DNA of 64,000 nucleotides from Planctomycetota bacterium. Its GTDB lineage: Bacteria > Planctomycetota > UBA1135 > GCA-002686595. Positions 35,506-46,200 of this stretch are shown here, one piece after another; position 1 is the first letter of the stretch, and every line of letters begins with the position of its first letter. A model generated the notes under the pieces. That model searched no databases and was not told where the DNA came from. It saw only the letters and a list, made by a program, of their open reading frames with translations. The stretch is taken from contig JAPLOF010000013.1 of assembly GCA_026692665.1 (NCBI GenBank), positions 1-64,000 on the forward strand. The letters run 5' to 3'. The position numbers and the translations under genes were made by a program.

Positions 35506-37266
35506 ATGAGGACAGGCATCCTGGCCGCGCTCGCGGCGGCGATCGGGCTGATCAGCTGCGGCGACCGGAGCGACTCGGCGACCTCGACCCACCCGGAGGC
35601 CGATGTCAGTTCGTCCTCGGGCCATCCGGCGAGCCTCGTGCTCGAGCTCGTCTCGGGCTCGGAGAACGAGGCGGTGCTCAGCCGACTCGATGCGAACGGG
35701 AAGGTCGTGAAGGACGGCAAGTACCCCGCGTCGAGCGACCTGATCGCGGCTTGGGAGCGGGCCAACGACACCCGCATCCAGGTCACCTACAAGGGCTCGA
35801 TCGACATCATGCACTCGATCGAGGCCGGGCCGGCCTGCGAGTACGACGCGGTCTGGCCGGCGTCTTCGATGGTCATCGCCCTCGGCAACGAGACGACGCA
35901 CGTCGTCAAGGACGCCAAGTCGATCTTCCAATCGCCCGTGGTGCTGGCCGTCGAGCGCGAGACCGCGACCCAGCTCGGCTGGCTCGCGGCCGGGAAGGCG
36001 AAGACCATCTCGGCGACCGACTTCCTCGAAGCGGCCGAAGCGCGCCGCCTGAAGTTCGGGATGACCTCGGCGACGCGCTCGAACAGCGGGGCCAGCGCGT
36101 TCATCGCGTTCCTCTACGCCTTCTCCGGCCAACCCGACGTGCTGACACAGCAGCACCTGGAGAATGCCGAGACGGCCTCCAAGGTGAAGCGCGTCTTCAA
36201 GGCTCAGAGTCGCTCGGCGGGCAGCTCCGGCTGGCTCAAGACGGCCTATCTCGAAGGCGTGGCGAAGGGTGAGCCGCCCTTCAACGCGATGATCAACTAC
36301 GAGTCCCTGATCATCGAGGCCAATCAGGAGCTCGCGCGCACCGGCAAGCAGCCACTCCAGATCTTCTACCTGTCCGACGCGCTGTGCGTCGCGGACAGCC
36401 CGCTCGGATACGTCGACAAGGGGGACGCGCGCAAGAAGGCGGCCTTCGCATCCCTCCAGCAATACCTGCTCACGGACGACGTGCAGGCGAAGCTCGTGCG
36501 GCAGGGGCGGCGGCCCGGCAAGTTCGGAGCGACGCTCGCCGGGGCCGATCCGGCCGTGTGGAACGCGGATTGGGGCATCGACATCGCGGCGGTGCTCTCC
36601 CCCATCACGATGCCCGAGGCGCCGGTGATCCGCAGCGCGCTCGAGCTCTACATGACCGTCCTGAGGAAGCCGTCGTACACCGTGTACGTCCTCGACTACT
36701 CGGGCTCGATGCGGAAGGACCTCGACGGCGAGGGGGAGCGTCAGCTCAAGGAGGGCATGAAGCTGGTGCTGCAGACGGACCTCGCCCGTCAGAACATGCT
36801 CACGCTGGGCCCGAACGACGTGACCGTCGTGATCCCCTTCGACGAGACCCCGCGCGTGACGGCGGATCAGATCGAGGCGTGGACCGTGCGGGGCAACTCG
36901 CCCGCGAACCTGGCCAAGCTGCTGCTCCAGGTGACCGACGCCGAGCCGGGAGGCGGAACGAACATGTACGCGCCGACGCTGCTGGCGCTCGAGACGATCG
37001 ACAAGCTCGGCGAACGCGTCCGCGACTTCAACGTCATGGTCGTCGTGATGAGCGACGGCATTTCGAACAGCGGATCGGTGCAGGAGCTCAAGGAGCAGGT
37101 CGAGCGCAAGGGCGTGGACAACGACGTGCCCGTGTACACCGTTCTCTTCGGCAAGGCCGAGGATGGTCAGATGAAGCAGCTCGCGGCGGCCTTCAGCGGA
37201 CGCATGTTCGACGGCCGGAAGAGCCTCGCTCAGACCTTCCAGGAGGTCCAGGGCTACAACCGGTAG
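35506..37266 (+). CDS. Solute-binding plus von Willebrand A lipoprotein, first gene of a TelA/XpaC operon
   Basis: 586 aa from ATG 35506, with GGAGG 8 bases upstream. Lipoprotein signal with lipobox LISC (Cys18). Residues about 45-365 form a periplasmic binding-protein-like domain (YPASSDLIAAWERANDTRIQVTYKGS, YDAVWPASSMVIA, FGMTSATRSNSGASAFIAFLYA). Residues about 390-580 are a VWA domain with MIDAS D397xS399xS401 (DYSGSM), TNMY and MSDGISNSG, so a divalent metal is probably bound. The combination resembles annotated 'substrate-binding and VWA' proteins. It heads a five-gene run with XpaC-like, second binding-like, TelA and AAA+ genes. Likely senses or captures a ligand outside the membrane. 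Confidence 0.92.
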   Translation: MRTGILAALAAAIGLISCGDRSDSATSTHPEADVSSSSGHPASLVLELVSGSENEAVLSRLDANGKVVKDGKYPASSDLIAAWERANDTRIQVTYKGSIDIMHSIEAGPACEYDAVWPASSMVIALGNETTHVVKDAKSIFQSPVVLAVERETATQLGWLAAGKAKTISATDFLEAAEARRLKFGMTSATRSNSGASAFIAFLYAFSGQPDVLTQQHLENAETASKVKRVFKAQSRSAGSSGWLKTAYLEGVAKGEPPFNAMINYESLIIEANQELARTGKQPLQIFYLSDALCVADSPLGYVDKGDARKKAAFASLQQYLLTDDVQAKLVRQGRRPGKFGATLAGADPAVWNADWGIDIAAVLSPITMPEAPVIRSALELYMTVLRKPSYTVYVLDYSGSMRKDLDGEGERQLKEGMKLVLQTDLARQNMLTLGPNDVTVVIPFDETPRVTADQIEAWTVRGNSPANLAKLLLQVTDAEPGGGTNMYAPTLLALETIDKLGERVRDFNVMVVVMSDGISNSGSVQELKEQVERKGVDNDVPVYTVLFGKAEDGQMKQLAAAFSGRMFDGRKSLAQTFQEVQGYNR

Positions 37267-37358
37267 AACGCCGTCGGGGCGGACACTGGGCCAGCGGAGT
37301 CCGCACGGATTCCGACGAAGCCGCGCCCCGCTCGACGAGTTCCACGAGCCCAATAACC

Positions 37359-37970
37359 ATGCGCAGAGAGATCGTCGGTGGGATCGTCGGGCTGGGCCTG
37401 TTCGCAGGCGCGGCCGCGGCCAGCCTTCCCATCGGGATCGCGGCCGCAGCGGGCGCGCTCGGCTACTTCGGCGGCTGGTTCCTCATGCCGCGCAAGCGGG
37501 AATCGAACGAGATCCTCCTCGACGAGGGCGTGAACAAGGCCCAGTTGGACGAGTACGTCGGGAGGCTCTCCAAGAGCGTCGACGACTTGGCGGCGCTGGC
37601 GGCCCAGATCAGCGACGGCGGCATGCGCGGGCGCGTCGAAGCCTTGCGCGGCATCACCACTCGCATCATCGGCACGGTGCGGAAGGACCCGCGGGACATC
37701 CGCAACGAGCCGGGCCTCCCGATGTGGGCCGAGAAGATCGTCGAGAGGATCGCCGCCTACGTGGAACTCGCGCACATGACCGGTGATACTGCGCGGGGAA
37801 CGGAGAAGCTCAACGACTGCAAGCTCATGGTCGAGCGCGCGGTCGCGGCCTTCGAACAGATCCACCGCGACATGCTCGACGACGACATGAACGAGTTGTC
37901 CGCCGGCTCGAAGGCGCTGCGCGACATCTTGGAATCCAAGATCCGGAAGGACCAGGAAGGAAGCGCGTGA
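37359..37970 (+). CDS. XpaC-like (5-bromo-4-chloroindolyl phosphate hydrolysis) family protein
   Basis: 203 aa from ATG 37359. Two hydrophobic segments at about 5-21 and 24-43 are followed by a charged helical part (LDEGVNKAQLDEYVGRLSKSVDDLAALAAQI, RGRVEALRGITTRIIGTVRKDP and an AFEQIHRDMLDDDMNEL-type helix) like that of XpaC. XpaC genes commonly neighbour telA, which is also true here. Family assignment rests on this architecture and context. Membrane-anchored with the helical part inside. The last four bases overlap the next start (GTGA). Confidence 0.78.
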   Translation: MRREIVGGIVGLGLFAGAAAASLPIGIAAAAGALGYFGGWFLMPRKRESNEILLDEGVNKAQLDEYVGRLSKSVDDLAALAAQISDGGMRGRVEALRGITTRIIGTVRKDPRDIRNEPGLPMWAEKIVERIAAYVELAHMTGDTARGTEKLNDCKLMVERAVAAFEQIHRDMLDDDMNELSAGSKALRDILESKIRKDQEGSA

Positions 37971-39133
37971 ACTCGGGACTGAAAGCGTTCGTGGGTCTGC
38001 TCGTGGTCGCCGGTATCGGCGCCCTCCTGTACTTCGGCTTCCTGACGAAGAACGCGACCGAGGAGAGCCGGAAGAGGAACGAAGCCGAGCAGGCGACCGC
38101 GGATGCCGCGGAAGCGGCCAAGGGACCTCAGATCGACATCCGGATCCGTGCCGGCGGCGAGAAGATCGGCTTCCTCAAGGATCCCGTTCTGATCGCGCTG
38201 CTCAGGGACAGGTACCGCCTCACCGTGAGCGCCGAGAAGTCGGGTTCGGTCGAGATGAGCCGCGACCTGCCCGTCCAGGGATTCGACGCCCTGTGGCCGG
38301 CGAACGACTTCTGCCGCCAGCTCGTCGTGGAGCGATCCATGCGCGAGGGCTTCAAGGTGGTGAAGAGCGAGGACATCTTCAACTCGCCGATCGTGATCCT
38401 CAGCTGGCCCGATCCGGTGCGCGTGTTCTCATCGCCGAGCTGGAAGGTCGTGGAGAAGCGCAACGAGATCCACTACGTCGTGGACATGGCCAAGCTCGTG
38501 GATCTCGTCGAGAAGGACCACAAGTGGAAGGACCCCGACATCGGCCTCCCCTACAACGGCCGCGTTCTCGTGAAGTCCACGGACCCCGTGAAGTCGTCCT
38601 CGGGCAACCTCTTCGCGGGCCTGCTCGCGAACGTGATGAACGGCGGTGATCCGGCCGTGTCCGAGACGATCGACGCGATCCTGCCGCGGGTGAAGTCCGT
38701 ATTCGCGCGCATGGGGCTGAAGGAGGAGAGCTCGGGCACCTTCTTCGAGCACTTCCTCGGCATGGGTGTGGGGACCTATCCCTTCGGCGTCGCGTACGAG
38801 AACCAGCTGCTGGAACTCACCCTGGAGCAGCCCGCGTCGGCCGACGTCATCCGCTCGAACGTGACCGTGCTCTATCCCGAGCCGACCGTGTGGGCGACCC
38901 ATCCGATGGTGGCGCTGACGCCCGCCGGCAAACGGCTCGTGGATGCCATGAAGGACCCGGAGATCCAGCGGATAGCCTGGGAGCGCCACGGCTTCCGGAC
39001 TGGCGCGATGGGATCGTCCAATGACCCCGCGGTGTTCCAGATGCGCGGCATTCCGCAACAGATCGTCTCGGTGGTGCCTCTCCCCGAGCCGGCTGTCATG
39101 AGCAAGATCCTCGAGGCGCTGTCGGCCCCGTGA
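37967..39133 (+). CDS. Membrane-anchored solute-binding-like protein
   Basis: 388 aa starting at GTG and overlapping the XpaC-like gene by 4 bases. One N-terminal membrane segment (about 5-27) and a charged linker are followed by a binding-protein-like fold akin to the first part of the operon's VWA protein (GFDALWPANDFCRQLV parallels YDAVWPASSMVIA; then SSGNLFAGLLANVMNGGD and FGVAYENQLLELTLEQPASADVI). It has no VWA domain. Probably exposed outside the cytoplasmic membrane and a paralogue of the first gene's binding domain (inference). Confidence 0.82.
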   Translation: MNSGLKAFVGLLVVAGIGALLYFGFLTKNATEESRKRNEAEQATADAAEAAKGPQIDIRIRAGGEKIGFLKDPVLIALLRDRYRLTVSAEKSGSVEMSRDLPVQGFDALWPANDFCRQLVVERSMREGFKVVKSEDIFNSPIVILSWPDPVRVFSSPSWKVVEKRNEIHYVVDMAKLVDLVEKDHKWKDPDIGLPYNGRVLVKSTDPVKSSSGNLFAGLLANVMNGGDPAVSETIDAILPRVKSVFARMGLKEESSGTFFEHFLGMGVGTYPFGVAYENQLLELTLEQPASADVIRSNVTVLYPEPTVWATHPMVALTPAGKRLVDAMKDPEIQRIAWERHGFRTGAMGSSNDPAVFQMRGIPQQIVSVVPLPEPAVMSKILEALSAP

Positions 39134-39163
39134 ACCCGGGCGACCCAACGGACTGAGAGAACC

Positions 39164-40396
39164 ATGCCGAACCAGGACACTCCTTCGACCGGGGCCAAGG
39201 CGGACGACGGCAAGGCGCTCCCTGAGAGCGGCGCCGCGCCCGCGATCCCCTCGATCTCCGTGGCTCCCGGGCAGGTCGCGACGCTGCCCACCCTCGAGAG
39301 CCTGAAGGGCGGATCGACGGTCTTCCGGGATCTCGACCCCGCGCGGCAGAAGCTCGCGATCGACATCGCCGCGAAGACGAAGTTCGACGATCCGCTCGCG
39401 GTGGTCGACTTCGGGCAGCAACAGGCTCTCGATGCTTCGAAGGTCGCGCGCACCCTGGCCGACACGACGAAGACCGCGGACACGGGTCAGGTCGGCGAGC
39501 TGGCGATGCAGCTCAAGGCCCGATACCAGGAACTGGGAGTGGGCGGCCTGCGGATCGGGTGGTTCGGCAAGCTCGTGAAGGGCACGCCGATCCTCGGGAA
39601 GCTCGTCGACCCCTTGAAGGAGTTCATCGAGCGCCAGGAGAAGATCGGCTCGAAGATCGACACGATCTTCGAGGCCCAGTCGCGCGAGGGACTGCAACTG
39701 CGCGAGCTCTACCACACACTGGAGCGCATCCGCGACGACAACCAGGCGGCGTACGACAACCTGGGCGTGGCGATCGGCGCGGCCGAGAAGGCGCTCGAGC
39801 GCATGGAGGCCGAAGCGCGCCAGTTGGCGGAGAAGCACCGCAACACGACGGACCCCGCGAAGATCCGCGAGCTCAAGAACGCGCTGCAGGCGCTCGTCGT
39901 GCTCGACCACAGGATCCTGACGCTGAAGACCGCGCGCTTCGAGGCGCTCAATTCGATGGCCGTCATGGACCTCCAGCTGCAGGCGCTGGTGGCGCTCATC
40001 GGCATGGTCAACAGCAGCGCATCGGTCATGAAGCAGGCCTGGATGAACCAGATCAGCATCGCGATCGCGAACCACCGGATGTCCGGAGCGGCCACGATGC
40101 TGCGGGAGAATCGCAGCTTCATGAACCGGATCATGTCGGCCAACGCCCAACAGCTGGGCCAGGTCCTCGGCGCGATCCAGACCGAGCTCGGTCAGGGCGT
40201 CGTCGACGTCGCGGTCCTCGAAGCGGTGGCGCAGAAGACCATCCAGATGCAGGACGAGATCATCAGCAAGACAGTCGAGATCCGTCAGCGGCTCACCGAG
40301 CAGTCCAAGAAGGTCACCGATCTCGAAGAGAGCGTCCGCAAAGCCAACCAGAACTCGGAAGCCGTCGTGCGGGCGATCAACGCCCGCGCGGAGTAG
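39164..40396 (+). CDS. TelA-family toxic anion resistance protein
   Basis: 410 aa, typical TelA size. The N-terminal ~45 residues are low-complexity. The rest is long helices: VVDFGQQQALDASKVARTLAD, ELAMQLKARYQELGVGGL, then the family's KLVKGTPILGKLVDPLKEFIERQEKIGSKIDTI-type block and repeated charged coiled coils (RIRDDNQAAYDNLGVAIGAA). TelA is linked to tellurite and other toxic-anion resistance and in Ter-type networks to membrane stress. No signal peptide. It is fourth in the operon, 30 bases after the binding-like gene and 19 before the AAA+ gene. Confidence 0.92.
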   Translation: MPNQDTPSTGAKADDGKALPESGAAPAIPSISVAPGQVATLPTLESLKGGSTVFRDLDPARQKLAIDIAAKTKFDDPLAVVDFGQQQALDASKVARTLADTTKTADTGQVGELAMQLKARYQELGVGGLRIGWFGKLVKGTPILGKLVDPLKEFIERQEKIGSKIDTIFEAQSREGLQLRELYHTLERIRDDNQAAYDNLGVAIGAAEKALERMEAEARQLAEKHRNTTDPAKIRELKNALQALVVLDHRILTLKTARFEALNSMAVMDLQLQALVALIGMVNSSASVMKQAWMNQISIAIANHRMSGAATMLRENRSFMNRIMSANAQQLGQVLGAIQTELGQGVVDVAVLEAVAQKTIQMQDEIISKTVEIRQRLTEQSKKVTDLEESVRKANQNSEAVVRAINARAE

Positions 40397-40415
40397 GTCG
40401 CCGGGCCCTGATCCT

Positions 40416-42452
40416 TTGGACAAGCACGGAGATCTGATCGCCCGCTGTCGCGCGTTGCTCGAAGCGGGCGACGTCGCCGAGTTCAACCGTATCCGCCCGG
40501 CCGGGAGCCTGGACCTCACAGGGCTTTCCGTCTCCAAGAAGAACCTGCGCGGCGTCAACCTCGACGACGCGGTCCTCGCGCGCGCGGCCCTGATCCAGTG
40601 CGATCTCACCGGCGCCACGTTCCGGCGCGCGCTGCTCGACCGGAGCGACCTTTCGAAAGCGAAGCTCCAAGGCGCGACGTTCTCGCGTGAGTCACGCCTG
40701 CGCTACGCGTGCCTCTCCGAGGTGCAGGCGCAAGGGGCGAACTTCGAGGCGGCGGACTTGACGCGCGCGGACCTGACGAAGGCGAACCTCTCGGACGCGC
40801 GGCTCTCGTACACGGTGCTCGTCGACGCGACCCTCTCGGGAGCCGTGCTCGACCGGGCCGAGTTGTTCAAGGCCTACATGCTTGGCGCCACGATCGAGGA
40901 CACCTCGTTCAAGAACGCGCAGCTGCAGGAAGCGATGCTCCGGCAGGCGAAGGGGATGAACCCCGATTTCAGCGGGGCGAACCTGACGAATGCCGACGCT
41001 TTGCGCGCCATCCTCCACGGCGACAAACTCTCCTTCGCCGGTGCATACGTCAAAGGACTCCAGCACGACGGCCTCGAGAAGCACCTCGCGAACGCCATCG
41101 CGGACCGCATCCCCGATGCCGCCGCCTTCGCGCAGCGCAGGCTCCCGATCGATCCCGCGATGCTCGTCGACGGGATCCCCAACTCGAACCGGGGCGTCTA
41201 CGAGGCCGCGTTGCGGGACCTGAACGAGCTGGTCGGGCTCGCTGACGTGAAGGCCTTCGTCCGGCGCCTGGGCGACGTGATGCGGGTCCAGAACGCCCGC
41301 TCGAACGCAGGACTGCCTCCGCTCGACTTCAACCTGCACTTCGTGTTCACGGGCTCGCCGGGCACGGGCAAGACGACCGTCGCACGCATCGTCAGCCAGA
41401 TCCTGCACGGCGTGGGGTACCTCTCGAAGGGGCACCTCGAGGAGACGGACCGCGCGGGACTCGTAGCGGGCTTCCTGGGGCAGACCGCGATCAAGACCGC
41501 CGAGGCGATCGACCGGGCCAAGGGCGGAACCCTGCTGATCGACGAGGCGTACGCGCTGACGGCCAACGACGACCAGTACGGCGGAGAGGCCATCGCCACC
41601 CTCCTCAAGCGCATGGAGGATCGCCGCGGCACCTTCACCGTCATCGCCGCCGGCTACACGCGCGAGATGCACGACTTCATCGGATCGAACCCGGGCTTGA
41701 AGTCCCGTTTCACCAAGTTCGTCCACTTCCCCGACTACGCGGACAGCGAGCTGGTGGACATCATGGGCCGGATGCTCGGGAATAAGCGCCTGACGTGCAC
41801 TCCAGCGATGCTCGGCTACTCGAGCGTCCTGCTCGCCGTGCAGAAGCGCGCACACGGCGCCGAGTTCGCGAACGGGCGGACGGTCCGCAACTACGTGCAG
41901 GAGATGGTCGAGCGGCAGGCGAGTCGGCTCGTCGCCGATTCGGAGCATCGCCTGTTCGTCACGGAAGCCGCGGCGCTGGCCCGCGGCGGCGCACCGGGCG
42001 GGTCGACGACGGCGGCGCTGGCCGAACGCATCGAGCGCGAGACAAGACGGCTCGAGGATCGCGGAGAGAGTCCCGCCGTGGACCTCGGCAAGCTGCGCGA
42101 GCTCGCGCTCCGTCCGGACGCGGGATCCCCCAATTCACGCAGCCACGGCGAGTTGGTCAGCGCACTGGATGGCGAGGCGGCCCGGATGGGCGGCCGTGGG
42201 GACCTGGCCGACGTCACGACGCTCTCGCTGCTCGACACACAGGACATCCCGTTCGACACGATCGTCGAGGGCGGGCCGGGGGCCGTCGACCTCGGACGCT
42301 TCTCGTGGGAGAGCCGCCAGCACGGAGCGACCTCCGCGGTGCCGGTGGCTCAGCTCGCTCTGGGTGACTCATTTCCCTCGCTCTCGCCGCCATCGACCGC
42401 ACTGTTGGATCAGCTGGTCGCGCACGCGCGCCCTGTGCTGCCTGCGCGCTAG
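40416..42452 (+). CDS. Pentapeptide-repeat protein fused to a CbxX/SpoVK-type AAA+ ATPase
   Basis: 678 aa beginning at TTG. Residues about 45-200 are pentapeptide repeats (A(D/N)LxxA pattern: LRGVNLDDAVL, ADLTRADLTKANL, FSGANLTNADALRAIL), which form a right-handed helix. Residues about 265-520 are a CbxX/CfqX AAA+ domain: Walker A GSPGTGKT (313-320), Walker B LLIDEAY (373-379), sensor segment GLKSRFT (427-433). The C-terminal ~160 residues are disordered and unlike known domains. Close relatives of the AAA part are remodellers (Rubisco activase CbbX, SpoVK). It is last in the TelA/XpaC operon, so it may remodel its complex (inference). Confidence 0.93.
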   Translation: MDKHGDLIARCRALLEAGDVAEFNRIRPAGSLDLTGLSVSKKNLRGVNLDDAVLARAALIQCDLTGATFRRALLDRSDLSKAKLQGATFSRESRLRYACLSEVQAQGANFEAADLTRADLTKANLSDARLSYTVLVDATLSGAVLDRAELFKAYMLGATIEDTSFKNAQLQEAMLRQAKGMNPDFSGANLTNADALRAILHGDKLSFAGAYVKGLQHDGLEKHLANAIADRIPDAAAFAQRRLPIDPAMLVDGIPNSNRGVYEAALRDLNELVGLADVKAFVRRLGDVMRVQNARSNAGLPPLDFNLHFVFTGSPGTGKTTVARIVSQILHGVGYLSKGHLEETDRAGLVAGFLGQTAIKTAEAIDRAKGGTLLIDEAYALTANDDQYGGEAIATLLKRMEDRRGTFTVIAAGYTREMHDFIGSNPGLKSRFTKFVHFPDYADSELVDIMGRMLGNKRLTCTPAMLGYSSVLLAVQKRAHGAEFANGRTVRNYVQEMVERQASRLVADSEHRLFVTEAAALARGGAPGGSTTAALAERIERETRRLEDRGESPAVDLGKLRELALRPDAGSPNSRSHGELVSALDGEAARMGGRGDLADVTTLSLLDTQDIPFDTIVEGGPGAVDLGRFSWESRQHGATSAVPVAQLALGDSFPSLSPPSTALLDQLVAHARPVLPAR

Positions 42453-42516
42453 CGGTACCCTAGCTCGTCCAACGCCCGACATCACCCACCGCCTGCCCCG
42501 GGCCAGGATGTCCCCC

Positions 42517-43242
42517 ATGCAGACCCGCACCGACGAGATCGCCGACGGCATCTACCGGATCTCCACGTACGTCCCCGACGTGACGCCCGACGGCTTCACC
42601 TTCAACCAGTTCCTGATCCGCGCCGAGCAGCCGCTCCTGTTCCACACCGGACCGCGCGCGATGTTCGCCGGGGTTTCGCAGGCCGTATCGCGCATCGTCC
42701 CCGTCGCCAACCTGCGCTGGATCGCGTTCGGACACGTCGAGGCGGACGAGTGCGGCTCGATGAACCAGTGGCTCGCCGCCGCGCCGCGGGCCGAGGTCGC
42801 GCACGGCGCGATCGGCGTGATGGTCTCCCTGAACGACCTCTGCGACCGGCCGCCGCGCGCGCTGGCCGACGGCGAGGTGCTCGACCTCGGCGGGAAGCGC
42901 GTCCGTCACTTCGACACGCCGCACGTGCCGCACAGCTGGGAGGCGCGCGTGCTGTACGAGGAGACGACGCGGACGCTGCTCGCGGGCGACCTCTTCACGC
43001 ACACGGGGAACGGGCCGGCCGTGACCGACAAGGACATCGTTCAGGCAGCGAAGGCCGGGGAGGAGATGTTCCGGGCGAGCGCCTACACGCCGGGGACCGC
43101 TCCCGCGATCCGCCGGCTAGCCGACCTCCAACCGACGACGCTCGCGGTCATGCACGGCTCGTCGTTCCGCGGGGACGGCGCGAGGGCGCTGCGGGATCTG
43201 GCCGGCCTGTACGAGGGGTGGATGCGCGGCGCGGCACAGTAG
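42517..43242 (+). CDS. ODP/MBL-fold (oxygen-binding diiron-type) protein
   Basis: About 241 aa. The metal motif is AFGHVEADECGS (HxExD as in ODP/flavodiiron beta-lactamase domains), later HVPHSWEA, LAGDLFTHTG and MHGSSFRG, which supply the second-metal His and Asp. This pattern marks diiron, oxygen-reactive or sensing proteins rather than zinc hydrolases. It lacks the flavodoxin part of flavodiiron proteins. Start: ATG 42517 has AGGA eight bases upstream; ATG 42508 is also in frame. Sits between the AAA+ gene and the PSD1 gene; role unclear. Confidence 0.85.
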   Translation: MQTRTDEIADGIYRISTYVPDVTPDGFTFNQFLIRAEQPLLFHTGPRAMFAGVSQAVSRIVPVANLRWIAFGHVEADECGSMNQWLAAAPRAEVAHGAIGVMVSLNDLCDRPPRALADGEVLDLGGKRVRHFDTPHVPHSWEARVLYEETTRTLLAGDLFTHTGNGPAVTDKDIVQAAKAGEEMFRASAYTPGTAPAIRRLADLQPTTLAVMHGSSFRGDGARALRDLAGLYEGWMRGAAQ

Positions 43243-43251
43243 GATCCTGGC

Positions 43252-46200
43252 GTGACCCGCCTCGGCGTACTCCTCGGCGTCTCTGCGCTCGGCCTGCTGT
43301 CCGTCGCCGCACGATCGACAGAGGTCTCGAAGCTCGTAGGATCCCCGGCCACGGTCGACTTCAACAGGGACGTCCGTCCGATCCTCGCGGACCGCTGCTT
43401 TCGCTGTCACGGTCCGGATGCGGATGCGCGCAAGCGGGGCTTGAGGCTCGACACCGAGGAGGGCTCGCGCGCGACGCTGAAGAGCGGCCTGCGGGCCATC
43501 GTCCCGGGCTCGTCGAAGGACAGCGAGGTCGTCGCGCGCATCACGAGCGAGGACGCGGACGAGGTCATGCCGCCGCCGTCCTTGCACCGGCCGCTCGACG
43601 CGGAGCAGAAGCGGATCCTCGCGCAGTGGATCGACGAAGGAGCCGAGTACGCCGAGCACTGGGCCTACGTTCCGCCGCGACGCAGCACGACGCCCGTCGT
43701 GAAGGACGCGATCTGGGCGCGCGACCCACTCGACCGCTTCGTGCTGGCGCGGCTCGAGAAGGAAGGCCTCGCGCCGTCGCCCGAGGCCGACCGCGCCGTG
43801 CTGCTGCGGCGCGTCGCGCTCGTCTTGACTGGACTGCCGCCGTCGACGGAGGACACGGCGCGCTTCGTCGCCGACAAGTCCACCGACGCGTACGAGCGCG
43901 AGGTCGACCGCCTGCTCGCGTCGCCGCGCTTCGGCGAACACATGGCGACCGCGTGGCTCGACGTCGCACGCTACGCCGACACATTCGGGTACCAGTCCGA
44001 CTGGGAGTGCGAGACGTGGCCCTGGCGCGACTGGCTCATCGCGGCGTTCGACCGCGACCTCCCCTACGACGAGTTCGTGCGCGACCAGGTCGCCGGCGAC
44101 CTGCTGCCGGATGCGACGCGCGACCAGGTGCTCGCGACCGCGTTCAACCGGCTCCATCGCCTGACGAACGAAGGTGGCTCGATCGACGAGGAGTTCCGCC
44201 AGGAGGCGATCGCCGACCGCGTCGCCACGTTCGGCACGGCGTTCCTTGGGCTCACGACCGAGTGCGCGCGCTGTCACGACCACAAGTACGACCCCATTCC
44301 GCAGCGCGAGTACTACAGCCTGGGCGCTTTCTTCGCCGCGACGGACGAGGCCGGCACCTACGCGTACTCCCACCGCTCGACGCCGCCGCCCGCGCTGGCC
44401 CTGCCATCGAAGGAACAGGAAGCCAAGCTCGCGGAGCTCGACGCGGTGCTCGCGACCGCCGAGGCGACGCTCGAGCGGACTCTCGCCGACCGACACGCTG
44501 CTTTCCTGGCGTGGGTCGAGACATCCCCACGGGTCGAGCTCGCGCCGCCCGTGAAGCGCGAGCCACTCGACGGCGCGATCGACGGCGCGGTCCCAGCCCA
44601 GGTTTCCGAGCCGGCCTCGCGCGCAACCCTCTTCGATGGCGACGCCGGCGTGTCGATCGAAGGCGTGCCGGCCTTCCGCCGCGCCGACCCCTACAGCCTC
44701 GCGTTCCGCATGCGCAGCCCGGACGCGAAGCAGCGCGCGGTCGTCTTGCACACATCCCCTTTCACGATCGAATCGGACCCGCAGGGCTACCAGGTCCTGC
44801 TCGTCGACGGTCGCCTCGCGTGGCAGGTCGTCCATTTCTGGCCGGGTTCGGCCGCGGCGATCCGCACGCGCGAGCCGTTCCCGCTGGGACGCTGGGTGCA
44901 CGTCGTGGTCACGTACGACGGCTCGTCGCGCGCGGAGGGCCTGTCGATCCACCTGGACGGAGTCCGCGTGCCGATCGAGATCGAGCACGACCACCTCGAC
45001 GGGACGGCGACCGCGCGCCTCTTCCAGATCGGCTACCGCGACCGCGATCGCGGCTTCACGGGCGGCGCGCTGGACGAGCTCGACGTCTACGACCGCGCGT
45101 TGACCGATCCAGAGATCTTGGAACTGCAGGAGCCGGGATCCGGGGCAGCCAGCGCAGCGCTCGAGAGCTACTTCACGCACGCGGTCGATCCAGCCTGCCG
45201 CTCGGCGCGCGGCGAACTCCAGGCTGCGCGTGCGGCCCGCAACGACCTCGCCGACTCGCTGCGGCGCATCATGGTCATGGGCGACTCCGACCATCCGCGC
45301 CCGAGCTTCGTGCTGCGCCGTGGCGCGTACGACGACCCGGATCCGGCGCGTCCGGTGTCGAGCGACCGCGCGATCGAGGCGCTGCTGCCCTTCGATCCGA
45401 CCTGGCCGAAGAACCGCCTCGGCCTCGCGCACTGGCTGACCGACGCGCGCCATCCGCTCACCGCGCGCGTGCAGGTCAATCGCCTGTGGACGCAGTGTTT
45501 CGGCCGCGGTCTCGTCGCGACGCAGGAGAACTTCGGCCTGCAGGGCGAGTACCCGAGCCACCCCGAGCTGCTCGACGAGCTCGCGCTCGACTTCACCGCG
45601 AGCGGCTGGAGCAACAAGTCCCTCCTCCGACGCATCGTGCTGTCGGCGACGTTTCGCCAATCGTCGAATGCGCACGCGGACCTGCGGACGCGGGACCGGG
45701 ACAACGTGCTGCTCGCTCGCGGACCTTCCTTCCGGCTGAGCGCGGAGATGCTGCGCGACCAGGCGCTCCTCGCCTCGGGGACGCTCGTCGAGAACGTGGG
45801 CGGCCCGAGCGTCCGCCCGTGGCAACCACCGGGCCTGTGGGAGGACGCCGGCGCGACGGGCTCGTACGTCCCGGACACGGGCGCGGGCGCGCACCGGCGG
45901 AGCCTCTACACGTTCCGCAAGCGCACGGCGCCGCCGCCGAACTTGCTGATCTTCGATTCGGGGAGTCGCGAGAAGTGCCTCGCCCGCCGTACGACGACGA
46001 ACACGCCGCTCCAGGCGCTCGTCTTGCTCAACGATCCCATCTATGTCGAGTGCGCGCGGAATCTCGCGCAGCTCGTGGCCGCGGCGCACCCGTCGACGCG
46101 CGAGCGCATCGAGGTCTGCATCCGGCGCGTCGCGGCTCGCGAGCCGCGCACCGTCGAGATCGACGCGCTCACGGAGCTGTACACGAGCGAGCTCCGGCGT

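Noticed and set aside
43117-46089. 990-codon minus-strand frame opposite the PSD1 gene
   Set aside because: Antisense shadow; sense frame has haem site and DUF1549/DUF1553 marks.
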